From the NCBI RefSeq assembly GCF_013267835.1, contig NZ_CP053939.1, forward strand, positions 1,550,001 to 1,614,000: a stretch of DNA of 64,000 nucleotides. The letters run 5' to 3'. Position numbers and translations under genes: made by a program. The stretch is from Neisseria mucosa. GTDB taxonomy: Bacteria; Pseudomonadota; Gammaproteobacteria; Burkholderiales; Neisseriaceae. This document shows, piece by piece, positions 20,332 to 29,154 of this stretch (the stretch's first letter is position 1; every line of letters begins with the position of its first letter). The notes under the pieces are model-generated. The model had not been told where the DNA came from. It did no database searches and saw nothing but the letters and a program-made list of their open reading frames with translations.

Positions 20332-21624
20332 TTATTTTTTATCGTACAAACCGCGCACCACGCGACCGATCGCGGCGATGCCTTTTTCCAGCGTTTCCGC
20401 GTCCTGCGCAATGCTCATGCGGATGCACTCGCCCGCGTGCGGATAATCTTGCGTATCGATGCCGACAAAGAAATGCTCGCCCGGAATAATCAGCGTGCCC
20501 TCAGCCTTGAGCATTTCGTACAAGGTTTGCGACGAAACCGGCAGGTTTTCAAACCAAAGCCACAAGAAAATCGCACCTTCGGGCTTGTGGATTTTTAACG
20601 GATACGCACCCAATTCGCGTTTGAGCAGGGAAACCGCCGTTTGCGCCTGCCGACGGTAAAACGGCTGAATCACTTGGTCGGCCAACTGTTTCAGACGGCC
20701 GTCGTTTAACAGCGGCGCCGCAATCGCCGCGCCGAAACGGGTTGGCGACAGGTTCACAATCGCATTCAAACTGCTGACGGCTTTAACCACTTCCGGCGCA
20801 GCGACAATAATGCCGGTACGCACGCCGGGCAGGCCGATTTTAGAAAGGCTGAAGCAGAGGATGATGTTTTCGTGCCAGTTGAGCGTCACATCGCTGTAAA
20901 TAATATTCGGGAACGGCATTCCGTAAGCGTTGTCGATAATCAGCGGAATCCCGTGTTCCTGCGCCAACGCGTCCAAACGCGCCATCTCGCCGTCAGTCAG
21001 CACATTACCGGTCGGGTTGGTCGGGCGAGAACAGCAAATCGCACCGATTTTGCCCGCTTTCAATTCAGGCAGGCTCTCCAGCGCGTCAAAGTCCACGCGG
21101 TATTTGAAGAAACCTGCTTCGCCTTCGTGTTCGACAGCTTCGATTTTCGGTTTGACGGAAACAAAGTGCTGCCCTTCGACATGCACGTCGGCATAGCCGA
21201 TGTATTCGGGCGCGAGCGGCAGCAGGATGGCTTTCTCTACGGAAAGGTCGTCTGAAACCTTGAATTTGCCGCCGAAGAGGTTGAATAAATAGAAAAACGC
21301 GTTCTGCGAACCGTTGGTCAGCGCGATATTGTCGGCGGTCAGGTTCCAGCCGTATTCGCGGTTGAGAAAGGCGGTCAACGCGTCAATCAGCGCCGCATCT
21401 CCCTGCGGATTGGAATAATTGCCGATATTCTCAACAGCATGTTCCGCCGCCAGTTTGGAGAACACATCGGCGAACACGGCATTGACTTCCGCAATTTTCG
21501 CCGGATTGCCACCGCCAAGCATATTGACGGGTTTGTCGCTTTTGAGCGCGTCGCCCAAATCGTCCATCAATTGCAAAATACCACTGTGTTGCGTGAATTT
21601 TTCGCCGAATGCTGAAAACTGCAT
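20332..21624 (-). CDS. avtA: Valine-pyruvate aminotransferase
   Basis: PLP enzyme that interconverts valine plus pyruvate with 2-oxoisovalerate plus alanine. 430 residues, fold-type I. Conserved parts are NMLGGGNPAKI near 35, GNYSNPQGDAALIDAL, and LTNGSQNAFFYLFNLFGG; the PLP Lys is in CFSLSKIGLPGVRTGI near residue 260. An internal AG-mucDUS (AGGTCGTCTGAA, 21245-21256) is a minority dialect for this window. It is a single-gene unit between two DUS terminators. Confidence 0.92.
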   Translation of the reverse strand: MQFSAFGEKFTQHSGILQLMDDLGDALKSDKPVNMLGGGNPAKIAEVNAVFADVFSKLAAEHAVENIGNYSNPQGDAALIDALTAFLNREYGWNLTADNIALTNGSQNAFFYLFNLFGGKFKVSDDLSVEKAILLPLAPEYIGYADVHVEGQHFVSVKPKIEAVEHEGEAGFFKYRVDFDALESLPELKAGKIGAICCSRPTNPTGNVLTDGEMARLDALAQEHGIPLIIDNAYGMPFPNIIYSDVTLNWHENIILCFSLSKIGLPGVRTGIIVAAPEVVKAVSSLNAIVNLSPTRFGAAIAAPLLNDGRLKQLADQVIQPFYRRQAQTAVSLLKRELGAYPLKIHKPEGAIFLWLWFENLPVSSQTLYEMLKAEGTLIIPGEHFFVGIDTQDYPHAGECIRMSIAQDAETLEKGIAAIGRVVRGLYDKK

Positions 21625-21675
21625 GGAAACTCCGTTGCTGGGTGTGTGAAAACAATAAACCGCTATTATAAGAAC

Positions 21676-21722
21676 AAAGGCCGTCTGAAAACCAGTTATC
21701 CTGATTTTTCAGACGGCCTTTA
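21676..21722. terminator. DUS hairpin upstream of avtA
   Basis: AAAGGCCGTCTGAAAA and its inverted copy with a 14-base loop. It lies between the avtA start and the end of the porin remnant, so it serves the remnant transcript on the minus strand. Confidence 0.6.
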
Positions 21723-21738
21723 CTATCCAATCTTTCCT

Positions 21739-22038
21739 TCAACGGCCAAAATTCTCACGGCGTTCGCGCCAGTCTTGGCGGATGGAGCTGCTTTTGCCGA
21801 CCGGTGTATCTTGTTCGACTTCCCAAATAAAATTCGTTCCACCGCCTATCGGATGCGAGCCGCGCAGGCCGATGTGGCTGCCTTGGTCGGCAATGGCGGT
21901 GCTGCTGCGTGTTTGGCCGCCGAAATGGGTTTGCGAGGTTTCGATGCCGCTTTTGATGCTGCCGTAAAGCTGTACGTCGGCATGTGCGGCGAGTGCGGCG
22001 GTGGAAAGTGCGGCAGTGAGGAGAAGTTTCAAGTTCAT
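21739..22038 (-). pseudogene. N-terminal fragment of a neisserial porin
   Basis: Codes for 99 residues: signal peptide MNLKLLLTAALSTAALAAHA, then DVQLYGSIKSGIETSQ, SHIGLRGSHPIGGGTNFIWEVEQ and an early end at ENFGR. This matches the first three beta strands of the Gram-negative trimeric porin family (PorA/PorB), whose full length is about 330-390 residues. The frame stops just before a DUS hairpin, so the rest of the barrel is gone. The reading frame is intact up to that point, so a short secreted peptide could still be made. Most likely a deletion remnant. Confidence 0.8.
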
Positions 22039-22132
22039 GGTTTATCCTTTTTTGGAGAGGAATTGTGGGGCGATTGTATCGGCCTTGTGCGTAAACAAGT
22101 TACAATTCTTGCAAAATCTGACAGGAGTTTTG

Positions 22133-22963
22133 ATGATGCGCTCTTTACGCGCCGCCGCTGTGCAAATGGTGTCGTCCACCGACCCCGAAACCAATATTGC
22201 CACGATGAAACGCCTTGTCCGCGAGGCGGCCGAACAAGGGGCGGATTGGGTGTTGTTGCCCGAATATTGGCCGCTGATGGGCAAAAACGATACGGACAAG
22301 CTGGCATTTGCCGAGCCTTTGGACGATGGACGCGTTGGCGAAACCTACGACACCCGTTTTCAGACGGCCTTAAGCGAAACGGCAAGGGAATGCGGCGTGG
22401 TGTTGTTTGGCGGTACGGTTCCGCTGCAAAGCCCAGACGCGGGCAAGGTGATGAACACGATGCTGGTGTATGACCGCGACGGCAACCGAATCGGGCTTTA
22501 CCACAAAATGCACCTTTTCGGCTTTTCCGGTTTGGGCGAACGCTACGCCGAAGCCGATACGATACTGGCGGGCAGCGATGTGCCGAAGTTAAGCGTGGAC
22601 GATGTTCCGCTGGCGGCCGGGGTCTGCTACGATTTGCGCTTTCCTGAGTTTTTCCGCGCGCAGCAGCCGTTTGATGTTTTGCTGTTGCCGGCTGCGTTTA
22701 CCTACACGACCGGCAAGGCGCACTGGGAATTGCTGCTGCGCGCCCGCGCGGTGGAAAACCAATGCTACGTCATTGCATCGGCACAAGGCGGACTGCATGA
22801 AAGCGGCCGCCGCACATTCGGCCACAGTATGATTATCGACCCTTGGGGCGATGTGTTGGCGACGTTGCCCGAAGGCGAAGGCGTGATTTGTGCCGATTTG
22901 GATACCGCGCGCCTGCAAAGCGTGCGCACGCGCCTGCCTGCCCTGAAACACCGATTACTTTAA
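22133..22963 (+). CDS. Nitrilase-family amidase (Nit2/omega-amidase type)
   Basis: Carbon-nitrogen hydrolase, probably acting on 2-oxoglutaramate, 2-oxosuccinamate or deaminated glutathione as a metabolite-repair enzyme. 276 residues. The Glu-Lys-Cys triad is visible as LLPEYWP (about 39-45), LYHKMHLF (about 122) and GVCYDLRFPE (about 164). The start at 22133 follows CAGGAG at 5 bases; the frame is open 44 codons further but without a better signal. It sits 9 bases before ruvC on the same strand, so the two are co-transcribed. Confidence 0.88.
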   Translation: MMRSLRAAAVQMVSSTDPETNIATMKRLVREAAEQGADWVLLPEYWPLMGKNDTDKLAFAEPLDDGRVGETYDTRFQTALSETARECGVVLFGGTVPLQSPDAGKVMNTMLVYDRDGNRIGLYHKMHLFGFSGLGERYAEADTILAGSDVPKLSVDDVPLAAGVCYDLRFPEFFRAQQPFDVLLLPAAFTYTTGKAHWELLLRARAVENQCYVIASAQGGLHESGRRTFGHSMIIDPWGDVLATLPEGEGVICADLDTARLQSVRTRLPALKHRLL

Positions 22964-22972
22964 ACACGCACT

Positions 22973-23518
22973 ATGTCCCACTCCCAACCCACACGCATTC
23001 TCGGCATCGACCCCGGCAGCCGCGTGACCGGCTTCGGCGTTATCGATGCCCACGGCCGCGAGCATCATTATGTTGCTTCCGGCTGTATCAAAACGCCAAC
23101 CGGCGCGTCGCTTTCCGAACGCATCGCCGTGATTGTCCGCCATATCGACGAAATTATCCGCCACTATCAGCCGCATCAGGCGGCCATCGAACAAGTGTTT
23201 GTCAACGTCAACCCGGCCGCGACTTTGATGCTCGGTCAGGCGCGCGGAGCGGCGATTGCCGCTTTGGTCATGCACGGCTTGCCCGTGTTTGAATACACCG
23301 CGCTTCAGGTCAAGCAGGCGGTGGTCGGCAAGGGCAAGGCCGCTAAAGAGCAGGTGCAGCATATGGTGGTTCAAATGCTTGCACTTTCAGGCACGCCGCA
23401 AGCCGATGCCGCCGACGGACTCGCCGTCGCCCTCACCCACGCCCTGCGCAATCACGGATTGGCTTCGCAACTCAATCCCGACGGCCTGCAGGTCAAACGC
23501 GGCCGTTTCCAATGGTAA
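22973..23518 (+). CDS. ruvC: Holliday junction resolvase RuvC
   Basis: Cuts Holliday junctions during recombination, working with RuvAB. 181 residues (E. coli 173). Acidic active-site residues appear as [12 protein letters not shown] (Asp near 12), [11 protein letters not shown] (Glu near 73), and [15 protein letters not shown] (two Asp near 143-146). The start ATGTCCCACTCC lies 9 bases after the amidase stop. ruvAB are not in the window. Confidence 0.96.
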   Translation: MSHSQPTRILGIDPGSRVTGFGVIDAHGREHHYVASGCIKTPTGASLSERIAVIVRHIDEIIRHYQPHQAAIEQVFVNVNPAATLMLGQARGAAIAALVMHGLPVFEYTALQVKQAVVGKGKAAKEQVQHMVVQMLALSGTPQADAADGLAVALTHALRNHGLASQLNPDGLQVKRGRFQW

Positions 23519-23528
23519 GCCGACATTC

Positions 23529-23573
23529 AGGCCGTCTGAAATCGTGTTCCAGCCCGTTTTCAGACGGCCTTTC
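23529..23573 (+). terminator. ruvC DUS terminator
   Basis: Inverted AG-DUS arms with a 19-base spacer and a T-rich end just after ruvC. Confidence 0.65.
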
Positions 23574-23611
23574 GGTTATAATAGCCCTTTGCCCACATAC
23601 AGCGAGCCTGC

Positions 23612-24481
23612 ATGAAAGCCGCCTTCCTTTTTCTCTACCTTATCCGCCTGCTGCCCTTTTGCGTGTTGCACAAAATTGCCGACGCGATCGGCATTCTCGC
23701 TTATTACGCAGTCAAACCGCGCCGCAAAGTCGGCGAGGTCAACCTCAAAAAATGCTTTCCTGAGTTGAACGACAGCCAGCGCACCGCCCTGCTCAAACGC
23801 CATTTTCAACACATGGCAAAGCTGATGCTCGAATACGGCCTCTACTGGTACGCGCCTGCGGACAAACTGCGCTCGTTGGTGCGCTATCAAGACAAACACC
23901 ATCTCGACGAAGCCCTCGCCGCCGGCGAAAAAGTCATCATCCTCTATCCGCACTTTACCGCATTTGAAATGGCGGTTTACACGCTCAATCAGGATGTACC
24001 GCTGACGAGTATGTATTCGCACCAAAAAAACAAAGCCCTGGACGAGCAAATCCTGAAAGGCCGCCACCGCTACAACAATGTTTTCCTGATCGGCCGCACA
24101 GAAGGCCTGCGCGCCATCATCAAACACCTGCGCAAAAGCGATGCGCCCTTTCTTTATCTGCCCGACCAAGACTTCGGCCGCAACGATTCCATTTTCGTCA
24201 ATTTCTTCGGTATTCAGACGGCCACGATTACCGGCCTCAGCCGTATCGCCGGCATGACCAAAGCCAAAATCATTCCCGCCATCCCCACGCGTGAAGCCGA
24301 CAATACCGTAACCCTGCGCTTCTATCCGGCTTGGGACAATTTCCCGACCGAAAATGTCGAAGCCGACACCCAGCGCATGAACGACTTCATCGAAGAGCGG
24401 GTACGCGAGCATCCCGAACAATATTTCTGGCTGCACAAACGCTTCAAAACCCGTCCCGAAGGCGAAAGCAGCTTTTACTGA
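23612..24481 (+). CDS. lpxL: Lipid A acyltransferase (LpxL/HtrB family)
   Basis: Adds a secondary fatty acyl chain to lipid A on the inner face of the inner membrane. 289 residues. An N-terminal hydrophobic anchor (FLFLYLIRLLPFCVL) is followed by the acyltransferase motif YPHFTAFEM (H-x4-E, near 111-119) and the second conserved block FLYLPDQDFGRNDSIFVNFFG near 190. The C-terminal YFWLHKRFKTRP is typical of the family. Neisseria carry two such genes (lpxL1, lpxL2); I cannot tell which one this is. A non-DUS terminator follows. Confidence 0.88.
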   Translation: MKAAFLFLYLIRLLPFCVLHKIADAIGILAYYAVKPRRKVGEVNLKKCFPELNDSQRTALLKRHFQHMAKLMLEYGLYWYAPADKLRSLVRYQDKHHLDEALAAGEKVIILYPHFTAFEMAVYTLNQDVPLTSMYSHQKNKALDEQILKGRHRYNNVFLIGRTEGLRAIIKHLRKSDAPFLYLPDQDFGRNDSIFVNFFGIQTATITGLSRIAGMTKAKIIPAIPTREADNTVTLRFYPAWDNFPTENVEADTQRMNDFIEERVREHPEQYFWLHKRFKTRPEGESSFY

Positions 24482-24507
24482 CTACATAAAATTACAATTT
24501 AAGCATG

Positions 24508-24541
24508 AAAAAGCGGCAAAACCTTTCTTTTGCCGCTTTTT
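24508..24541 (+). terminator. lpxL terminator
   Basis: AAAAAGCGGCAAAA and TTTTGCCGCTTTTT form a 14-bp stem with a 6-base loop and end in T. It has no DUS. Confidence 0.85.
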
Positions 24542-24549
24542 CATTTTAA

Positions 24550-24953
24550 TTGTATCAAACCCAATCTCGGCTTCAATTTCAAACAATCAAATCAAATTCC
24601 ACTTTAAATGCTTTAAAAACAACTTTTTTCAAGGCAATTGAAACTTTCAAACAACCTTATATTTTTTCTCAAATAAAAAATGCTCTATTCAATACCCTTT
24701 TCATTTATATGTTAAATTTAATTTCATTTAAAAACAAAATGTTATAAAATAACCTTTAAAATAAAACAAATTTTAATCATTCAAAATATGAAATTAAATT
24801 AAATTTAAAACAAGAAACACAAAATAAACATCTAATTTTAAATTAATTATGAAATTTAATTGCAAAAATATGACAATAACCGCAATTTACCCTAAACCAA
24901 ATCTTCAGAAAAAAATACTTGGCAAACTGTAAAATTTCGCGTAAATTTCACTA
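24550..24953. other. Very AT-rich gene-free stretch
   Basis: About 400 bases made almost only of A and T with repeated AAATTTAAAAT-type words, in a genome of about 50% GC. The one open frame here (65 codons) has the composition expected by chance. I see no gene, no DUS and no insertion-sequence ends. Possible roles are an upstream activator region or H-NS-like binding; nothing shows which. Confidence 0.5.
24919..24947 (+). promoter_or_regulatory. Promoter for the candidate RNA
   Basis: TTGGCA (24919-24924) and TAAATT (24942-24947) are separated by 17 bases at the edge of the AT-rich stretch, pointing toward the structured RNA. Predicted start near 24954. Confidence 0.4.
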
Positions 24954-25199
24954 CATCAAATTACAAAGCATTCAGACGGCCTCAGCCGGTTTTAGATGTT
25001 TTTGTAAGCAGTTTTCTGATATTGCAAGCAATTGCAGTATTTTTAGAGGATTTCGGCGCAATACCCGAAATGAAAGTTTACCGGTGCAGAGTTGAGCTGC
25101 ATCTGTAAAGCCGCAGGTGAAAGCCTGTATTGTTTGTGAAGCGTAAATCTCTGATTTGAGGTATTGGGGCAATCCTGTGGGGGATTGCCTCTTTTTTTA
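24954..25199 (+). ncRNA. Candidate structured small RNA
   Basis: About 245 nt of normal base composition between the AT-rich stretch and the exonuclease gene. It has three clean hairpins: ATTTCGG/CCGAAAT (25050-25071), TTTAC...TGCAG/CTGCA...GTAAA (25077-25109), and CAGG/CCTG near 25114-25127. It ends in a strong intrinsic terminator GGCAATCC/GGATTGCC plus seven T (25168-25198). A DUS lies near its 5' end. No protein frame on the plus strand fits. It does not match tmRNA, SRP RNA, RNase P RNA or a riboswitch motif that I know; 6S RNA is possible because of the rod-like pairing of the two ends, but I could not confirm it. Confidence 0.5.
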
Positions 25200-25251
25200 T
25201 CTGCGCCGTCATGCCACAATGGCATCATTCCTTATCCAACCCGATCACGCC

Positions 25252-26046
25252 ATGACCCCGATACTCGCCTTCGACATCGAAACCATTCCCGACGTAAACG
25301 GCATCCGCCTGCTTTACGATTTGCCTGCCGATTTGCCCGACAACGAAGTCGTCCTGTTTGCCCAACAGCAACGCCGCGCCAAAACCGGCAGCGACTTTAT
25401 GCAACACCATCTGCACCAAGTCGTCGCCATCTCCTGCTGTATGCGCTGGGGTCAGGACAAAATCCGCGTCAGCACCATCGGCGATCCCGAAGACAGCGAA
25501 GAAGTCATGATTGCCAAGTTTTTCGAGGTCATCGAAAACTATACGCCGCAACTCGTCAGCTGGAACGGCGGTGGTTTCGACCTGCCCGTCCTCCACTACC
25601 GCGCCCTGATACACGGCATCAGCGCCGCCCGCTATTGGGACATGGGCGACGGCGATTTTGGCGACAGTCGCGACTTTAAGTGGAACAACTACATCAGCCG
25701 CTACCACACCCGCCATTGTGACCTGATGGATTTGCTCGCCCTCTACCAACCGCGTGCCAGCGTGCCTTTGGACGATATGGCCAAACTCTGCGGCTTCCCC
25801 GGCAAACTGGGTATGGACGGCAGCAAGGTTTGGGACGCTTATCACGCAGGCCGTCTGAAAGACATCCGCGACTATTGCGAAACCGATGCCGCCAATACCT
25901 ACCTGATGTATATGCGCTTTCGCATGATGAGCGGCGCGCTCGATGCCGACGAATACGAAGTCGAAATCAAACGCATCAAACACTATCTGGCCGCACAAGC
26001 CGAAGAAAAACAACACTGGGCGGAGTTCGTCGCTGCTTGGCGTTAA
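25252..26046 (+). CDS. PolB-type 3'-5' exonuclease-like protein
   Basis: DEDD-fold nuclease related to the proofreading domain of family B DNA polymerases (PF10108), usually a single-domain protein of unknown cellular role. 264 residues from 25252 (MTPILAFDIETIPD); an ATG 11 codons earlier is also in frame and neither has a clear ribosome-binding site. Active-site residues: FDIETIPD (Asp, Glu near 7-9), SWNGGGFDLPVL (Asp near 111) and YCETDAANTYLMY (Asp near 210). It is followed by a terminator and convergent with prmC. Confidence 0.85.
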   Translation: MTPILAFDIETIPDVNGIRLLYDLPADLPDNEVVLFAQQQRRAKTGSDFMQHHLHQVVAISCCMRWGQDKIRVSTIGDPEDSEEVMIAKFFEVIENYTPQLVSWNGGGFDLPVLHYRALIHGISAARYWDMGDGDFGDSRDFKWNNYISRYHTRHCDLMDLLALYQPRASVPLDDMAKLCGFPGKLGMDGSKVWDAYHAGRLKDIRDYCETDAANTYLMYMRFRMMSGALDADEYEVEIKRIKHYLAAQAEEKQHWAEFVAAWR

Positions 26047-26080
26047 ACCAGGCCGTCTGAACAGACAAACCAGAAAACCA

Positions 26081-26105
26081 AAAGGGCGTGATCGACACGC
26101 CCTTT
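26081..26105. terminator. Exonuclease / prmC convergent terminator
   Basis: AAAGGGCGTG and CACGCCCTTT with a 5-base loop and T run. A single DUS lies just before it. Confidence 0.75.
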
Positions 26106-26130
26106 TTTATATTCCGACAAACCATGCCCG

Positions 26131-26943
26131 CTAAGCAGGCAAACGCCCCAGCGTAACCCTGTCCAATCCTGCCAAATCCTGTTCGGTTGCCACTTCGGCA
26201 AAACCGTTCTCCAGCATAATGTTCCGCACCGCTTCGCCTTGGTCATAGCCGTGTTCAAACAGCAGCCAACCGTTGGCTTTCAGGTATTTGGGGGCTTCTT
26301 GGGTAATGTGGCGTATATGGCTGAGGCCGTCTGAAAAGTCGGTCAGCGCGTTTTGCGGTTCAAACCTCAAATCGCCCTGCGACAAATGTTCATCGCCATC
26401 CTCAATATACGGCGGATTGGAAACAATCACATCGTATCGGCCTTCAGACGGCCTGTCGGTATCAAACCACGAACCCTGCGCAAATTCAACTTTTGCACCC
26501 AATTCTGCCGCATTTTGACGGGCGGTATCCAAAGCACCGACGCTGATGTCGGATGCGCGAACATCGGCATCAACGCGTTCAAGCGCGACGGTCACGGCAA
26601 TGGCGCCGCTGCCCGTTCCCAAATCCCACACGCGGCCTTGCGGCGGCAAGCGTTTGAGCACGGCTTCCACCAAATGCTCGGTTTCAGGACGTGGAATCAG
26701 CACATGCGGATTGACGGCAAAGCGTCGTCCGTAAAACTCGCGTTCGCCCAACAGATAGGCCATCGGCTCGCCTTTCAGACGGCGTTGCGCCAAAGTCTCC
26801 AAGGTTTGCAGGGCAGATTCTGCCAAATCGTCCGTACCGCGTGTAACCAGCTGCGCGCGCGTGTAACTCAGCGCATATTGCAACAACATCCGCGCTTCGT
26901 TTTTGGGCAGTGCCGATTGGCGCAACCATTCATCAAGCGTCAT
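26131..26943 (-). CDS. prmC: Peptide chain release factor glutamine methyltransferase
   Basis: Methylates the Gln of the GGQ motif in release factors 1 and 2. I start it at 26943 (MTLDEWLRQSALPKNEARMLL); the frame is open 48 codons more but that part overlaps the membrane gene upstream. 270 residues. It shows PRPETEHLVEAVL, the AdoMet loop DLGTGSGAIAVTVAL near 117, and the NPPY catalytic motif in VIVSNPPYIEDGDEHL near 185. It overlaps the upstream gene by 11 bases, a sign of translational coupling. Confidence 0.95.
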   Translation of the reverse strand: MTLDEWLRQSALPKNEARMLLQYALSYTRAQLVTRGTDDLAESALQTLETLAQRRLKGEPMAYLLGEREFYGRRFAVNPHVLIPRPETEHLVEAVLKRLPPQGRVWDLGTGSGAIAVTVALERVDADVRASDISVGALDTARQNAAELGAKVEFAQGSWFDTDRPSEGRYDVIVSNPPYIEDGDEHLSQGDLRFEPQNALTDFSDGLSHIRHITQEAPKYLKANGWLLFEHGYDQGEAVRNIMLENGFAEVATEQDLAGLDRVTLGRLPA

Positions 26944-27394
26944 TTTTCGTCCCATCTGCCAGCGTTGCGGCTTTTCTTTCCTTATTCTTTCCGGCAAACG
27001 TGCCGATGGTGGCAACAGCAAATGCGGCATACCACAAATAAAATCCTGCACCGTAACGCACGATATCCGCCGTATTTCCTGCTTCATCGACGTGTACGGC
27101 TTTCACACTAAAAGCCACCAGCGCCAAGCCCCAAAGCGCCGCATGGACAGGCACGACCTTCTTCCGCAATGCCAGCAACACAATGGCCGCCAACCAAACA
27201 TAATTTGCATAGGCCGCACAATACCTGATATCCAAAGAAGCAAATATCGACCCCAAAATCAAAACGGTCAAACCCTTCATGCTTTCATGATTGCCCAAAT
27301 AAAATGCAACATTGGACAAAGACGCCATCCAAAGGGCAACCGACACCAGCAACATTACTATGGGAAAACTTGATTTCCGATTCTCTTCCTGCAT
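26933..27394 (-). CDS. Four-helix inner-membrane protein of unknown function
   Basis: 153 residues with four hydrophobic helices (about 12-32, 42-62, 66-85 and 117-135) and basic residues in the loop LALRKKVVP. No catalytic or cofactor motif is visible. It overlaps prmC by 11 bases (the last codons carry KNDA), so both come from one message. I do not recognise the family. Confidence 0.65.
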   Translation of the reverse strand: MQEENRKSSFPIVMLLVSVALWMASLSNVAFYLGNHESMKGLTVLILGSIFASLDIRYCAAYANYVWLAAIVLLALRKKVVPVHAALWGLALVAFSVKAVHVDEAGNTADIVRYGAGFYLWYAAFAVATIGTFAGKNKERKAATLADGTKNDA

Positions 27395-27412
27395 GGTTTT
27401 ATCCTAATGTAA

Positions 27413-27441
27413 AAGGCCGTCTGAAACCTTTCAGACGGCCT
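27413..27441 (-). terminator. tldD DUS terminator
   Basis: AGGCCGTCTGAAA / TTTCAGACGGCCT with a 3-base loop, directly after the tldD stop on the minus strand. Confidence 0.65.
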
Positions 27442-27446
27442 GCCGT

Positions 27447-28889
27447 TTAAATTTCGCTACCGCCGACGGTCAGTCCGGCATCAATCCTCAGGGTCGGTTG
27501 TCCGACGCCGACGGGAACGCTCTGCCCTTCTTTGCCGCAGACGCCGATGCCGCTGTCGAGCGCGGAGTCGTTGCCTATCATGGAAACGTGTTTCAGCACT
27601 TCGGGGCCGTTGCCGATGATGGTTGCACCTTTGACAGGGTATTGCAGCTTGCCGCCTTCCACCCACCACGCTTCAGATGCGCTGAACACAAACTTGCCAC
27701 TGGTAATGTCCACTTGTCCGCCGCCGAAGTTGACCGCGTAAATGCCCTTGTCGATGGACGCGATGATTTCTTCCGGATCATAGCCGCCGTTTTCCATAAA
27801 AGTATTGGTCATGCGCGGCATAGGCGCGGAAGCGTAACTTTCGCGGCGGCCGTTGCCGGTTGATTGCGTGCCCATCAGGCGGGCGTTGGTCTCGTCCTGC
27901 ATATAGCCGACCAAAATACCGTCTTCAATCAATACCGTGCGGCGGGTTTCGTTGCCTTCGTCGTCGATATTGAGCGAACCGCGTCTGTCGGCAATATCGC
28001 CTTGATCCACAACGGTCACGCCTTTGGCGGCCACGCGCTCACCGATTCGGCCGGAGAAAACGCTGGTTTCTTTGCGGTTGAAATCGCCCTCCAAACCATG
28101 TCCGACCGCTTCGTGCAACAACACGCCCGGCCAGCCGTTGCCCAAAACGACGGTCATCTCGCCGGCAGGCGCAGGACGGGATTCGAGATTGGTCAGCGCT
28201 TGTTTGACGGCGGAATCGACAAACCGATGCACCAAGTTTTCATCGAAATACGCCAAATCATAACGTCCGCCGCCGCCCGCGCTGCCCTGCTCGCGACGCT
28301 CGCCCTGCTTGGCAATGACGGTTACATTCATGCGCACCATCGGGCGGATATCGGCAGCGTGTTTACCGTCCAGACGGGCGATGTACACCATATCGTATTC
28401 GCAGGTCAAACCGGCCATCACTTGCACGATACGCGGATCGGCGGCTTTGGCCAGCGTTTCGACTTTGTTTAACAGCGCAACTTTGGCAGCGGAATCGAGG
28501 CTGGCAATAGGGTCAATCGCCATGTGGACAGGCTTGCCGTAGGCAGGTGTCGGCACTTTGACGCTGGCCTCGCCACCGGCCGCACCAATCACGCGAACGG
28601 CTTTGGCAGAGCGGTTGATCGAATCGATACACAGGCTGTCGGCGTAGGCAAAAGCGGTTTTATCGCCCGAAACGGCACGCGCACCCACGCCCTGATCGAT
28701 TTGGAAGCTGCCCGATTTGACGATGCCTTCTTCCAAATGCCAGCTTTCATAGGCAGTACGCTGACAATAGATGTCGGCATAATCGACATGGTTGGCGCCG
28801 ATAATGCTCAGGCTTTGGGCGAGCAAATCGGGGGAAAGGTGGTTGGCTTCGAGCAAATCTCGCTGTACAGCGGCATAGGTTTGTTGCAT
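27447..28889 (-). CDS. tldD: Metalloprotease TldD
   Basis: Large subunit of the TldD/TldE protease, which degrades unfolded peptides and matures some antibiotics. 480 residues (E. coli 481). The zinc site is the HExxxH in LLHEAVGHGLEGDFNRK near 262. GGGRYDLAYFDE and VVDQGDIADRRGSLNIDDEG are conserved. The C-terminus ends LTVGGSEI. Its partner tldE (pmbA) is not in the window. Confidence 0.96.
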   Translation of the reverse strand: MQQTYAAVQRDLLEANHLSPDLLAQSLSIIGANHVDYADIYCQRTAYESWHLEEGIVKSGSFQIDQGVGARAVSGDKTAFAYADSLCIDSINRSAKAVRVIGAAGGEASVKVPTPAYGKPVHMAIDPIASLDSAAKVALLNKVETLAKAADPRIVQVMAGLTCEYDMVYIARLDGKHAADIRPMVRMNVTVIAKQGERREQGSAGGGGRYDLAYFDENLVHRFVDSAVKQALTNLESRPAPAGEMTVVLGNGWPGVLLHEAVGHGLEGDFNRKETSVFSGRIGERVAAKGVTVVDQGDIADRRGSLNIDDEGNETRRTVLIEDGILVGYMQDETNARLMGTQSTGNGRRESYASAPMPRMTNTFMENGGYDPEEIIASIDKGIYAVNFGGGQVDITSGKFVFSASEAWWVEGGKLQYPVKGATIIGNGPEVLKHVSMIGNDSALDSGIGVCGKEGQSVPVGVGQPTLRIDAGLTVGGSEI

Positions 28890-29154
28890 AATTTTTCAGA
28901 CGGCCCGACAAACAGGCAAAGTTAATTTGGCCTTGATTATACGGTATTTTATATGGCTTTGGATATGTTGATTGCTTGGGTTTATGAGTGATTGAAACAA
29001 ATCAAAAGGACGTCTGAAACATAGGAATATAGGGCTAAAACGTTTGCCTTGCCCTATTTCAACGTCAGCCGCGTAAAGAAGATAACAAATCATCGTATGA
29101 TTGATGCAGCGGCAGGCTGATAAAGATTCAAATAATAAATAGATTGGACTTAAA

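Noticed and set aside
24550-24747. 65-codon frame in the AT-rich block
   Set aside because: Composition is that of random AT-rich DNA and there is no ribosome-binding site.
24972-25172. 66-codon minus-strand frame MPQYLKSEIYASQ...
   Set aside because: It runs through the hairpins and terminator of the candidate RNA; no ribosome-binding site. Kept in mind because such a frame could be annotated elsewhere.
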